In this document: positions 49,575 through 59,620 of the stretch, in pieces
Position numbering within the stretch: the first letter of the stretch is position 1
Layout of the letters: each line of letters starts with the position of its first letter
NCBI GenBank assembly: GCA_035048495.1
Contig: CM068552.1
Span: 11,943,501 to 12,007,500, forward strand
Source: Euptelea pleiosperma
Lineage: Eukaryota; Streptophyta; Magnoliopsida; Ranunculales; Eupteleaceae
Reading direction: 5' to 3'
Length of the DNA stretch: 64,000 nt
The notes under the pieces: generated by a model
What the model saw: only the letters and a program-made list of their open reading frames with translations
The model's database searches: none
What the model was told of the DNA's origin: nothing
Position numbers and translations under genes: made by a program

Positions 49575-49745
49575 TTCATAGACGCCACACACCGGCGAAA
49601 AAATTCGGTGGGCGTTGGGGACTTCAAAATGTCTGACAAGTACTCCTTGTTAACCACTAACAAAGGGTTAACGCGGGTTGGGTTAAGGGATTGGGGGTGC
49701 TTGTCAGACATTTTAGGTGCGAGGCCCGCAAATGTTCTCTCACCG
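49575..49745. repeat. Inverted-repeat element with GTCAGACATTTT arms
   Basis: ACTTCAAAATGTCTGACAAG and its mirror CTTGTCAGACATTTTAGG enclose TTAACC/GGTTAA words. A relative of the larger element at 50160-50500. Confidence 0.5.
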
Positions 49746-49769
49746 TATATATGGAAAGTGGAGAAAAGA

Positions 49770-50105
49770 TAACTATTAGAGGACGACGACCGTATGGATT
49801 TTTGGCCGATCCCTCGGTTGACGGGTACACAAAAAATCAGCTTGATTAGTGATTTCTAACCGATTTAATTGAAGTTATTTTCATGGGTTGATTTTAACGG
49901 TAGAAATTTGATCATTATTGAGCGTTATTTGGGTGCAAAAAGCTAAAGGTTGTAAATCACTAATCAGGCTGATTTTTGGTTTGTAAGTCCACCAAGGAAC
50001 TGGCCAAACATCCATACGATCGGTACCCTCTGATCGTGTGCCACGTGGCCTGTATTGAGTGCTGTGACCGGCTTCCGTGACAACATCTTGTGACACAAGT
50101 TTTAC
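49770..50105. mobile_element. Palindromic Mutator-like MITE
   Basis: Left arm with GACCGTATGGATTTTTGGCC, right arm with CCATACGATCGGTACC and GTGTGCCACGTGGCCTG (50036-50052), ending ACAAGTTTTACTC. Confidence 0.65.
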
Positions 50106-50159
50106 TCAACTTCGAAGGTTACCCTCCCAGAGAGTAAGACTTGCCTGACCACCCGATAA

Positions 50160-50500
50160 AAAATTCACTTGTCCCGGGTCCTTCAAACTTTGAAGGTCCC
50201 CGTCCAAAATGTCTGACATGTACAAGGCTTAAACCCAATCCACATTAATCCCTTGGTTAGTTGGTTAAGGGTGGTTAACGAAGGGTACGTGTCAAACATT
50301 TTGGGAGGGGACCTTCAAACATCTATACGATCAGTGCCTGATATTGTGGGTGGTCAGGTAGCGTACGTTCAGACCTAAACCTAACCCACGTTAAACCTTT
50401 GGTTAGTTAGTTAAAGGTGGTTGACAAAGGGTACGTGTCCGACATTTTGGGAGGGGACCTTAAAAGTTTGAAGGACCCTGGGACAGCGAATTTTTTCTTC
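50160..50500. repeat. Inverted-repeat element, CCTTCAAACTTTGAAGG family
   Basis: Outer arms AAATTCACTTGTCCCGGGTC and (reverse) AAATTCGCTGTCCCAGGGTC, inner CCCCGTCCAAAATGTCTGAC and mirror. A duplicated inner block (GGTTAACGAAGGGTACGTGT / GGTTGACAAAGGGTACGTGT) suggests internal rearrangement. Confidence 0.5.
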
Positions 50501-50509
50501 TCTAGAGAG

Positions 50510-51360
50510 TGGATGTTTGACCCATCCTTAGGTGGACCTAGAAACCAAAAATAAGCCTGATAACTGATTTTAGCCGTTGGATTGGAATCTTTTTCATTAG
50601 CTTATGTTTTACGGTGAGATTTAAGTATTATTTGGTATAAATAGATAAAAGGTTAGAGATCACTATTAGACAGATTTTTATAGGTAATTCCACCTACGCC
50701 CTAGAGATTGGGTGTCATTTTTACCTGTTCAGCCTACCTCGTATCGGAACCGATCTGTCAATTTTACCCGTTTAACCAAAAACCGAATCGGAATTGGACC
50801 TGAAATCAATAGAAACCAGAACTGAAGTCAAAACCAAAATCGACTGAAACCAAATACTCGATTTTGGTTATAGATCCATCATTTTGAGAACTGAAACCGA
50901 TAAGAACCAGCAATATTTGTTTCGAATTAGGCTTAGGACCGAACCAGAATTGACCCATTGAAACGCCTACCCATGGATGATCCAAAGATTCCATACATCC
51001 ATACTGTATGTGATCTCTAATAGTTCCACGTGGATCATACTGTGGTCCATCATCGATGTCAATGGACGTCCAGTTTTGCTAACGGACGTCTTGTCTTGGC
51101 TCGGATGCACACCAACGTCCATGAGCCACGTAGCACACTATGAGAGATTACTGGCTGTATGGACCCATCCCAGGGTGGACCTACAGAGAAAAAATAAAAA
51201 ATCATCTTGGAGATCTCTATCTGTTCGATCTGAGTACAAATAATTCTCAAATCCCACGGTTATAAGTCATCACTTAGGCGTATTTTTTATCAATTGGTCT
51301 GCCTAAGAATGGACCAAACCTCAATACTGTGAGTAGTATCTAAGAATGTGCCAAGTGCCT
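50510..51360. repeat. Fragments of palindromic MITEs and a GAACCGA-rich repeat
   Basis: 50510-50720 is a degraded left arm and centre. 50720-50970 is rich in AACCGAA/GAACCGA words (dispersed repeat). 51000-51350 has arms with TTCCACGTGGATCAT and GAGCCACGTAGCACAC. No gene. Confidence 0.45.
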
Positions 51361-51687
51361 TACATGGTCCTTCTTGAGCGTCCGGGGAGCTCACAAAATG
51401 GGATACGTTTTCAGCAATTTAGGGCCTGTTTGGTACGTGAGAAAAAGAGTTCCAATGGCGAATATTTAACCAGACGAATATTATCTTGGCTAAATATTAG
51501 TGCATATCAATATTTAACAACATTTGGTATGTGTATCAGCAAGCTTACTTCATTTTCTTTCAATTTATATGGGTCCCACATATTAAAGTAAGTCAAATAT
51601 GAGTTAGGGAGTGTGGATCCAGGTCACAGGATCCAAAGAAACTCATTTTTATCTTTTTTATATATTAAAAACTCATTTCTATTGAAA

Positions 51688-53342
51688 CTAGAGGGTGGCC
51701 TGTGCCCACGGCACTCCCTGACAAAGCATTTGCCAAATTTGGGGTGTGAGTGGCTGAGATCCACCGTCCATTTCGGGTGATAAGATCTCGGCCATCCTTT
51801 GTTAAGCCGATCACAAGGGATAAGTGGGGAGACAATTTCCCTGTTTTGTTATACTTGTGGGTGGCCCATGCCCTCGGCACTCCCCATCAAAGCGTTTGCC
51901 AAAATCGGGTGTGAGTGGCATAGATCCACCATCCATTTGAGGTGATAAGATCTCGGTCATCCTTTGTGAAGCCGATAAGAGGGGGGATAAGTGACTTCTC
52001 TGTTTTGTTATATAGATGTCTAATGGGTGGCCTATGCTCTCGGCACTCCACTACAAAGCATTTCTCAAAATCGGGTGTGAGTGGTTGAGATCCATAGTCT
52101 ATTTGAGGGATAAGATCTCGGCCATCTTTTGTGAAGCTGATAAAAGGGGTATAAGTGGGGAGACAATTTTCCTGTTAAATTAATCCAACCGTCTAAATTT
52201 TATTTAATGTAAGGGTTGATACGAGCCCTTGGATATATGAATCCTATAAGAGGAAGAGACAACTTCCCTCTTTTATTATATAGACTAGTGGGTGCCCCGT
52301 GCCATCGGCACTCCTCAACAAAGAATTTGCCAAAATCAGGTGAGTGGCGGAGATCCACTGTCCATTTGGGGGAGGATTAGAGGAGGTATAAGTAGGGAGA
52401 CAACCAATGCGTTTTGTTATATAGAATAATAAATGGCCCATGCCCACGGCACTCTCCGACAAAAGCGTTTGCAAAAATTGGGTGCCTTTGGCACTCAAAC
52501 GATATAACGGACTGGGGCGGTACCGTTTTTTTCATTATAACAACTGTTATAACGGATTGTAACGTACAGAGGGAGAAATGGAAAAATAACAGAAATAACA
52601 AAAAATAACAGTGTTGAAATTTAAATTTTGAATAAATTGAGATCAAATGAGACGGATTGAGTGGCTGAAATCTAACCGTTCACATTAGATCGATGGATTT
52701 GATCTCAACCACTCTTTATCTAACCGTCCACATTAGATGGATGGATATAAGATAAGAGAATACAACTGATTTGTCTTCATATATGGGTAGGTGGCCCGAG
52801 CCCACGGCACTTTCCAACAAAGTGTTTGTCAAAATCGGGTGAGAGTTAATCTCAGCCATCAATATGAAGCATAGTGGATCTCAGCCACTCATTATTGAAG
52901 CCATATAAGATAAGAGAGGTATAAGAAAACAATTAAATTTCTGTTAAATTCTATTTTTTTTAATTTTTAATTTTTAAATTTTTAATTTTCAATTTCATCA
53001 CCACGTTTTTCCGTTAAAATCATTAAAATCAGTTAAAATCTATTTTTTTATATTTTTGCCCCTGGCCGTTTCAAACCGTTTTAACGATAACACCCCTCTC
53101 GAGGCATAAAAAGTGGGGCTCGAGAGCCTGACCCTTGGGCTATATGTAAATCCAACCCATTTCATTCCTTATATGTAGGTAAATAGTAGGTGACCCGTGC
53201 CACGGCACTCATCAACAAAGCGTTTGTCAAAATTGGGTGTGAGTGGCTGAGATCCACTATCCCTTTGGTGTGATAAGATCTCGGCCATCCTTTATGAAGC
53301 TAGATAAGAGGGGAAGACAACCGTCCTATTTTGTTATATAGA
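51688..53342 (-). mobile_element. Head-to-tail array of about seven Helitron-like elements
   Basis: On the minus strand each unit runs from a TCTATATAACAAAACAGGG-type start to a hairpin plus CTAG-type end. Approximate units: 51688-51853, 51854-52016, 52018-52283, 52287-52425, 52430-52783 (longer subtype carrying hAT-like words), 52786-52960 and 53180-53342. Shared inner text includes GTGAGTGGCTGAGATCCAC and GATAAGATCTCGGCCATCC. Unit ends have decayed to different degrees. Confidence 0.6.
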
Positions 53343-53626
53343 TAGATAACAATAAAATTATTTCCAGAAAGACTTATTTGGTGTGAAAATATTTACTCAA
53401 GGAAGAAGTGATCAAATATTTTCTCGCCAACGCGGATAAATTTATGGGCCCGACTAAATATTTAGTGTAGGCAAATGTGTGCCAAACATTTATTTTCCCG
53501 CTGCGGTGGCCTACGAAACATGCGCTTAGACAAAAATGCTAGCCTCAGACAAATATGTCCAATTGGGATTTAAGAGATCCACGTTCCACGGGACATATTT
53601 TTATACGATTATCCGTGGGGTAGCAC

Positions 53627-53802
53627 GAGTAAAACTTCTGTCACAATCGAATTGCAAATCACACAATCACAGCCAATGAGTTCTCGGCACGTACACCTAA
53701 AAAAAAGCACATGGTACGTTGCAAAAGCACTTGTGTACGTGCCGAGAACTCATTGGCTTGTACTTGTGTGATTTACAATTTCTTGTGATAGGAGTTTTAC
53801 TC
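53627..53802. mobile_element. Short Mutator-like MITE, near-perfect palindrome
   Basis: 176 bp. Ends GAGTAAAACTTCTGTCACA and mirror; the arms pair almost throughout (GCCAATGAGTTCTCGGCACG against its complement). The left flank GGGTAGCAC (53618-53626) matches GGGTAGCTC directly after the element (8 of 9), which is followed by another GGGTAGCAC. Confidence 0.82.
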
Positions 53803-54125
53803 GGGTAGCTCGGGTAGCACGACTCTTGAAGAAATACAGTTGCTTTTGATTTGATTACTTCTACTAAACTAAATAACAACCAAAGTGGCGTACAATAAAA
53901 AAAATCACCGCAATGATGATTGATGATGTACGTGTCTCTCAGGGTGAGGTTGAGGTGGGTCAGCCATGTTTGATTGGCCAAAAATGATGAGTTTTGACTC
54001 TTTTATCGAATGACACGTATCACTTTCATCATTCCCTTAAATATATTACTTCTCTCCCATTCTCAAGCGGCCGGTGCTTTTTAGATTTCTTTTTTCTGTA
54101 GACCCTTTTGAGTAAGACTTGCCTG

Positions 54126-54440
54126 ACCACCCACAGTATAAGTCACGTGGCAATTTATTAGAGGACACTGACGTATAGATGTTTGACCGATCCGTAAGTG
54201 GACCTACAAACCAAAAATCAGCCTGATTAGTGATTTCAAACCTTTGGATCTTTGTACGTAAATAATGCTCAAATTCCTACTATTAAAATCGACCAACGAA
54301 AATGACTTCAACTAACGCTTAGAAATCATTGATCAGGATGATTTTGGGTTTGTATGTCCACCTAGGGATTGGCCAAACATCTAAATAGTCAGTGTCCTCT
54401 AATAAATTGCCACGTGGCTTATATTGTTGGTGGTCGGGAG
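54126..54440. mobile_element. Palindromic Mutator-like MITE
   Basis: Arms from GACCACCCACAGTATAAGTC to the mirror ATATTGTTGGTGGTC. Both arms carry the G-box core (TCACGTGGC at 54144 and CCACGTGGC at 54410). The centre is AATAATGCTCAAATTCC. Confidence 0.7.
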
Positions 54441-54780
54441 TAAAACTTCTATCATAGCGTTCTGACATATGCTTCTGTCCCAATGAAAATTGCAGCCCAC
54501 GTGGCACTCTTAGTGGACGCTGACCTTATGGATGTTTGGCCAATCCTTCTGTGTAACTATAAACCAAAAATCAGCCTGATTAGTGATTTACAACCTTTGG
54601 ATCTTTGCACGCAAATAATGCTCAATCTCGAATTCTTACCGTTAAAATCAACCCATGAAAATAACTTCAATCGAATCACTTTGAAACCACTAATCAGGCT
54701 GATTTTTGGTTTAGAGGTCCACTTAGGGACTGACCAAACATCCATACGGTCAGCATCCACTAACAACGTGTTTCTGACCA
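54441..54780. mobile_element. Palindromic Mutator-like MITE, right end lost
   Basis: Begins GAGTAAAACTTCTATCATAG, continues GCCCACGTGGCACTCTTAG, and has a full mirror through CCATACGGTCAGCATCCACT, after which the right end breaks off. Confidence 0.65.
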
Positions 54781-55159
54781 TTGGATTTGAACTTTTTTGC
54801 ATGCTAATTTTAGGAGATGATCATCAAGCTGATATTTTGTAAGGTCTATGAGCCATCAAGGTTCTCCACATTTCACTTTTGGGAAGTCCCCAAAACAAAA
54901 AAAAAATATTTGCTGGCTGTGGAGTATCTCAACTTCCAACTGATGCCATCTGTACGTGGCAGAGTCCAATATTCAAAATTTCAGAATCTCCTACCAATAA
55001 CGTGTATCCCACACAGTCGTGTACAGATGGCAGCACATGAACTGATTCCACGCAGATAAAGAGTCCATATCTACATAATTATTAAATATTTAGTCTACAG
55101 ATCTCGGATCTCGGATCTGTAGTGTAGAACGACAAAAAGCATTACTTCTACTAGGGGAC

Positions 55160-56210
55160 CACCACGTGCGATGCACGTGCACCTTACACTTGGTGGCACC
55201 TTAGAGATCAATGGCCGTATAGATGTTTTGCCCATCCCTAGGGAGACCTACATACGAAAATTCATCTTGATTAGTTATTTCAGTCCGTTGTATTAGAGTC
55301 TTTTTCATTGTTTGTTTTTAACCGTAGATTTTGAGTATTATTTGGCCAGTGACAAAAGCACACCACTATACAGCATGATAATAGCACGGCTCTTGAACCC
55401 TGTGGTCATTTCTATTTTATTAATGATGTACAGGTAACTTTTGATTTTGTTTTTTATAATTTTCTAAACATACAGGTTTATAATGGACCATGTTATGAGC
55501 CACGTGGCACATTCTTAGAGACCACTCACCGTATAGATGTTTTTCCTATCCCTATTTAGATCTACATATCGATATTCATCCTGATAAGTAATTTATATCA
55601 ATTGGATTAGGGTCCTTTTCATGGTTTATTTTTCACCGTGTATTTCAAGTAGGGTCGGGCTCTGTTGACAAGTGAAAAAATGACAGGATTCTGTACAGGG
55701 ACACTATAAAAGCCACGTGGCACACTCTTAGAGGAATCTGACCATATGGATGTTTGTCCAATCCCATGGAGGACTTATAAACCAAAAATCAGCCTGATTA
55801 GTTATTTATAGGCGTTGGATCTTTGTACCTCAAATACTGGTCAAATTCCCACAGTTGGGATCAGCCCATGAAAATACGTCCAAACCAAAGCCAATAAATC
55901 ACTAATCAGGCTGATTTTTGGTTTGTAGGTCCACCATGGGATTGGACAAACATCCACACGGTCATATTCCTCTAAACAAGTGCCACGTGGCTTGTATCGT
56001 GTCCCTGTACAGAATCGTGTTATTTTTTACCTGTCAATGGAGCCCCACCCTTTCAAGTATTATGATCCAAAGTTACAAATTACTAATTGGGCCTATTTTT
56101 GTTATATGAGTCCATTTAGGGATGTATTAGACATCCATACGGTTAATATCCTCTGATAATGTGACACGTAGCTTATAATGTGAGTCCATCATCAAGTTCA
56201 ATGATGGATA
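55160..56210. mobile_element. Older palindromic MITE arms interrupted by a younger one
   Basis: The left arm 55495-55651 (GAGCCACGTGGCACATTCTT) continues after the insert at 56060 with the right arm (CCATACGGTTAATATCC, GACACGTAGC). Further fragments of the same family at 55165-55350. Confidence 0.65.
55652..56050. mobile_element. Palindromic Mutator-like MITE with exact 9-bp target duplication
   Basis: 399 bp. Ends GGGTCGGGCTCTGTTGACAA and (reverse) GGGTGGGGCTCCATTGACAG, then TTCTGTACAGGGACAC in both arms, then GCCACGTGGCAC in both arms. The inverted repeats total about 170 bp. Flanks are TTTCAAGTA at 55643-55651 and 56051-56059. The best-defined member of the family. Confidence 0.85.
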
Positions 56211-56619
56211 TTGTTGTCTAATTTTTTCCAATAAATAGTTTAAGCGCAGTGTAGTAATTGCTTGCACAGTTGTGTTGAAAATATGGAATGATCAAACAAT
56301 CCTTATGAATTAAAACAATTTCAAAAGATGATTAATACAATGATTGTCTATTTAATGATCTTGAGGGTAATAGTAGGAATAAGATTTTTTTGTTTTTTAA
56401 TAAAAAAAAAGAGCATTGAAGAGTTGTAGAACTTAAATGACGTGTGCTTACAGGTATGACGTGTCTTTGACACAAAAAAGACTAAAGTGACCCTCCTAAA
56501 GTACATAAATTAAGACTATGAAAAGAAACAAATAGGGGTAATTTTGACATAATGGGGTTTTAGCGCAAGGCACGCAATAAGGGCCTTCGTGCGTTAATAA
56601 GTAGTATAGATGGTTTGAT

Positions 56620-57170
56620 TTTAACCGCGCGTGCGAATTTGACCATTATTGAACATTATTTGAGGTACAAAAATCCAAAGGTTTGAAAGCACTAATCAAG
56701 TTGATTTTTGGTTTGTAAGTCCACCCAGGGATTGGCTAAACATCTATACTGTCAGAGTCGTTGTCATCGAGTGCTATAACATGATCCTCGTTGATTAATG
56801 TTATATGTGAGCCACCATCAGGAATGATTTAGGGGACAATGTCATTAATTAATTGGACTACTTGTTTGTCTGGTACCGAGCAATGTGGCACACTCCTAGT
56901 GGATGCCGACCTTATGGATGTTTCGCCAGTCTCTCGGTGGACTTGCAAACCAAAAATCAACCTGATTAGTGATTTACAACCTTTGGATCTGTGCAACCAA
57001 ATAATGCTCAAATTCCTACAGTCTAATTCAACCCATGAAAATAACTTCAATCGAATTGCATAGAAATTACTAATCAGCTGATTTTTGGTTTACAGGTACA
57101 CCGAGGGACTACCCAAACATCCATATGGTCAGCGTCCACTAAGAACGTGCCACATAGCTTGTATTGTTCG
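56620..57170. repeat. Palindromic MITE pieces
   Basis: A right-arm piece (56620-56760) and a nearly full copy (56880-57170) whose G-box positions have decayed (GCAATGTGGCAC, GCCACATAGC). Confidence 0.55.
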
Positions 57171-57184
57171 TTGTGACAGAAGCA

Positions 57185-57390
57185 TTAACGCACAAAAGAC
57201 CATAGATCTTGTAATTGGGAAGAAAGAACAATAAACAATCTAAATAACAAAGATGCAATCACCCACGACACATATTTACATGGTTCCTTCTAGATTATGG
57301 TACGTCCACAGATCCACACCAATTCCACTATGCTCTAAGGCAAGAAAAGAAACACGTACATACAATATAATGAATGATCGTCTCTGACCG
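57185..57390 (-). repeat. Candidate copia-like LTR fragment
   Basis: Reverse complement relative of 9990-10110 (GGTGTGGATCTGTGGACGTA and following text). No second LTR or polymerase region nearby. Confidence 0.4.
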
Positions 57391-57399
57391 TGTTGCCTC

Positions 57400-57665
57400 C
57401 CCTCACTCAGACTTGCTCTGCCCATTGACCGCATGGATGTTTAGCCCACCTCTTGGTGGATATGCACACCCAAAATCACTCTGACATTCAATCTCTAGGC
57501 ATTAGATTTTAGTACTTTTTTAAAGCGTGATTCTAGCTGTTGGATTAAAAAAGATTGGGTAGTAAATCCAACGGCTAAAACTCATCAAACAAGCCAATTT
57601 CGGGTATGAGTGTCTATGAAAGGAAGGGCAAAACATCTATGTGGTCAGTGCGCCCATCTGCCCCA
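57400..57665. mobile_element. Palindromic Mutator-like MITE, second subtype
   Basis: GACCGCATGGATGTTTAGCCC and mirror-like GGGCAAAACATCTATGTGG, with centre CTGTTGGATTAAAAAAGATT. Confidence 0.6.
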
Positions 57666-57671
57666 CTTTGA

Positions 57672-58110
57672 TGAGTAAAACTTCAATGACACCTGTTGAG
57701 AGTGAGCGATGCTACTGATTGCAGCCAATATGAGCCACTTGACACATTCTTAAGAGGACATTGACTGTATGGATGCTTGGCCAATCACTAGGCGGACCTA
57801 CAAATCCGTAATCAGCTTGATTCGTGATTTAAAACCTTTGGATTTCTTACCCAAATAATGCTCAAATTCCTATTGTTAAAATTAACCCATGAAAATAACT
57901 TCAATCCAACACTTAGAAATCAGTGATCAGTTTATTTTTGGCTTGTAGGTCCACCTAGTGATTGGCCAAACATCCATACAGCTAGTATCCTCTTAAGAAT
58001 GTGCCACGTGGCTCATATTGACTATAGTCAGAGGCGTCGACTGCATGTCGTTAACTTCGCTTTGATGGTCGCTTGGCCCCTTGGAACAAAATCCTGGCTC
58101 CGCCACTGGA
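57672..58110. mobile_element. Palindromic Mutator-like MITE with outer unrelated ends
   Basis: Begins GAGTAAAACTTCAATGACAC. Arms with GAGCCACTTGACACATTCTT and GAATGTGCCACGTGGCTC (58000-58011). The right end runs into CCTGGCTCCGCCACTGG, the same outer motif as the copy at 11290. Confidence 0.6.
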
Positions 58111-58689
58111 TATGAGATTCAATAAATATGAACGGTTGGATTTGACCCACATGTAAATTATGGTGCTTACGTACGCCTTGCTCTACTGTTGCATGCGGCT
58201 AGCAAATTCAATAATAATGGTTGCTTTATTTAATAATTAGGAGCCAACATTCACCTTGTATCTGAGCTTTTCTTCTTTTTCTTCTTCTTCTCCTTTACTT
58301 TTTGGGTTGGCAAATTTTGCTGTTGCCACTAATTGCCAGCAAGCAATGCCAAAAGGTGATGCTACCCTGCAAAAAGATAAGCAAAAAAAAAGTACATGTT
58401 TCAATTGAAGGTGTGTTTTTCTTTTTTGAAGCTGTTTTTCTTGTCTTTCCACGGGTTGCATGTGCGCATGGGCCAAGGCGTTGCTTGCTGGCATTCCTTC
58501 GAAAATATTAGCCAGTCAAAGAGGTAGAGCACAGTGAGTGTGCTTAATAACTGGCCCCACACGTGTAATGAATAATGGTGGGATAGCCGTTAGACAGGCC
58601 TATAAATATTTGGGACCCACCGACAATGTGCCTTTATATACTTTCTCGTCTCACCTGAAAAATCAAAGGCGCATCTCAATAATTCGTGC
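58111..58689. other. No gene; small hairpin
   Basis: Two small frames on opposite strands (58237-58511) show no known domain. An inverted pair ATTGCCAGCAAGCAATGCC (58332-58350) and GGCGTTGCTTGCTGGCATT (58477-58495) could form a hairpin about 160 nt long. Confidence 0.35.
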
Positions 58690-59620
58690 CATGCTGGGAG
58701 AACACTAATCAGGTTGATTTTTGATTTGCAGGTTCACCGATGGACTGGCCAAACATCCATACAGTCAGTGGTCTCTAATAGTGTGCACCGTGGCTCGTAT
58801 TGTGGGCCATGACTGGGAACCCGTGTCGGGAGTCCATCTCAATAATTTGAGCCACGTCGGGAGTCTACTTTTGGCACAATCTTAGAGACCACTGACTGTC
58901 TAGACGTTTGGTAGAGACTGATGATAACTCACAATACAGGGTATGTGTCAAACTCTTAGAGGACTCGGGCCATATGGGTGTCTTTTCAATCCTTAGGTAG
59001 ACTTACGAACCAAAAATCAGCTTGATTAATGATTTCAAACCTTTAGACTTTTGTACTTCAAATAATGGTCAATAATGCTCAAATTCCCACGGTTAAAATC
59101 AACCCATGAAAATAATTCCAATACAATGCCTAGAAATCAGTAATCAGTGCAGATTTTTGGTTTGTACATCCACCTAGGATTGACCAAACGTCCATGCCAT
59201 ACAGTCAGAATCCTCTAAGATTATGCCATGTGGCTCATATTGTGCTCTGTCATCTGCTTTGCTGTCATAAAAGTTTTACTCCGTTTGGCCCATCCTTAAT
59301 TGGAGCTACATAGCAATTATATTAATTTCGCGCTTGAGGACAAAGTTGGCCTCCCGATCAAATCAAGAAAAACAAACACAATAAAGACAGTAAAATAGGA
59401 TCGATAGGCGATTTCTAGCCATTGGGTTTGAGTACTTTCATGGGTTGATTTTCAGCCGTGGGAATGGCGCATTATTTATGGTCCGCACTTGGATAGAAGT
59501 AGAACAACTAGAAATCACCAATCAGACTATTTTTGGTCTGTAGGTCCACCTATGAATGGTCCAAATATCCTTTATGGTCAGTGGTCTCTTAGAATGTGCC
59601 ACGTGGCTCATGCAGCCGTA
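58690..59620. repeat. Three palindromic MITE copies, one ending GTTTTACTC
   Basis: A right arm (58690-58810), a copy of the long-arm family (58860-59282) whose right end CATAAAAGTTTTACTC matches the short MITE terminus, and another (59400-59620) with GTGCCACGTGGCTCATG (59597-59613). Confidence 0.55.

Noticed and set aside
51688..53342. CRISPR-like or satellite array
   Set aside because: This is a plant genome; the units vary in length, have transposon ends and no regular spacers, so a Helitron-like array fits better.
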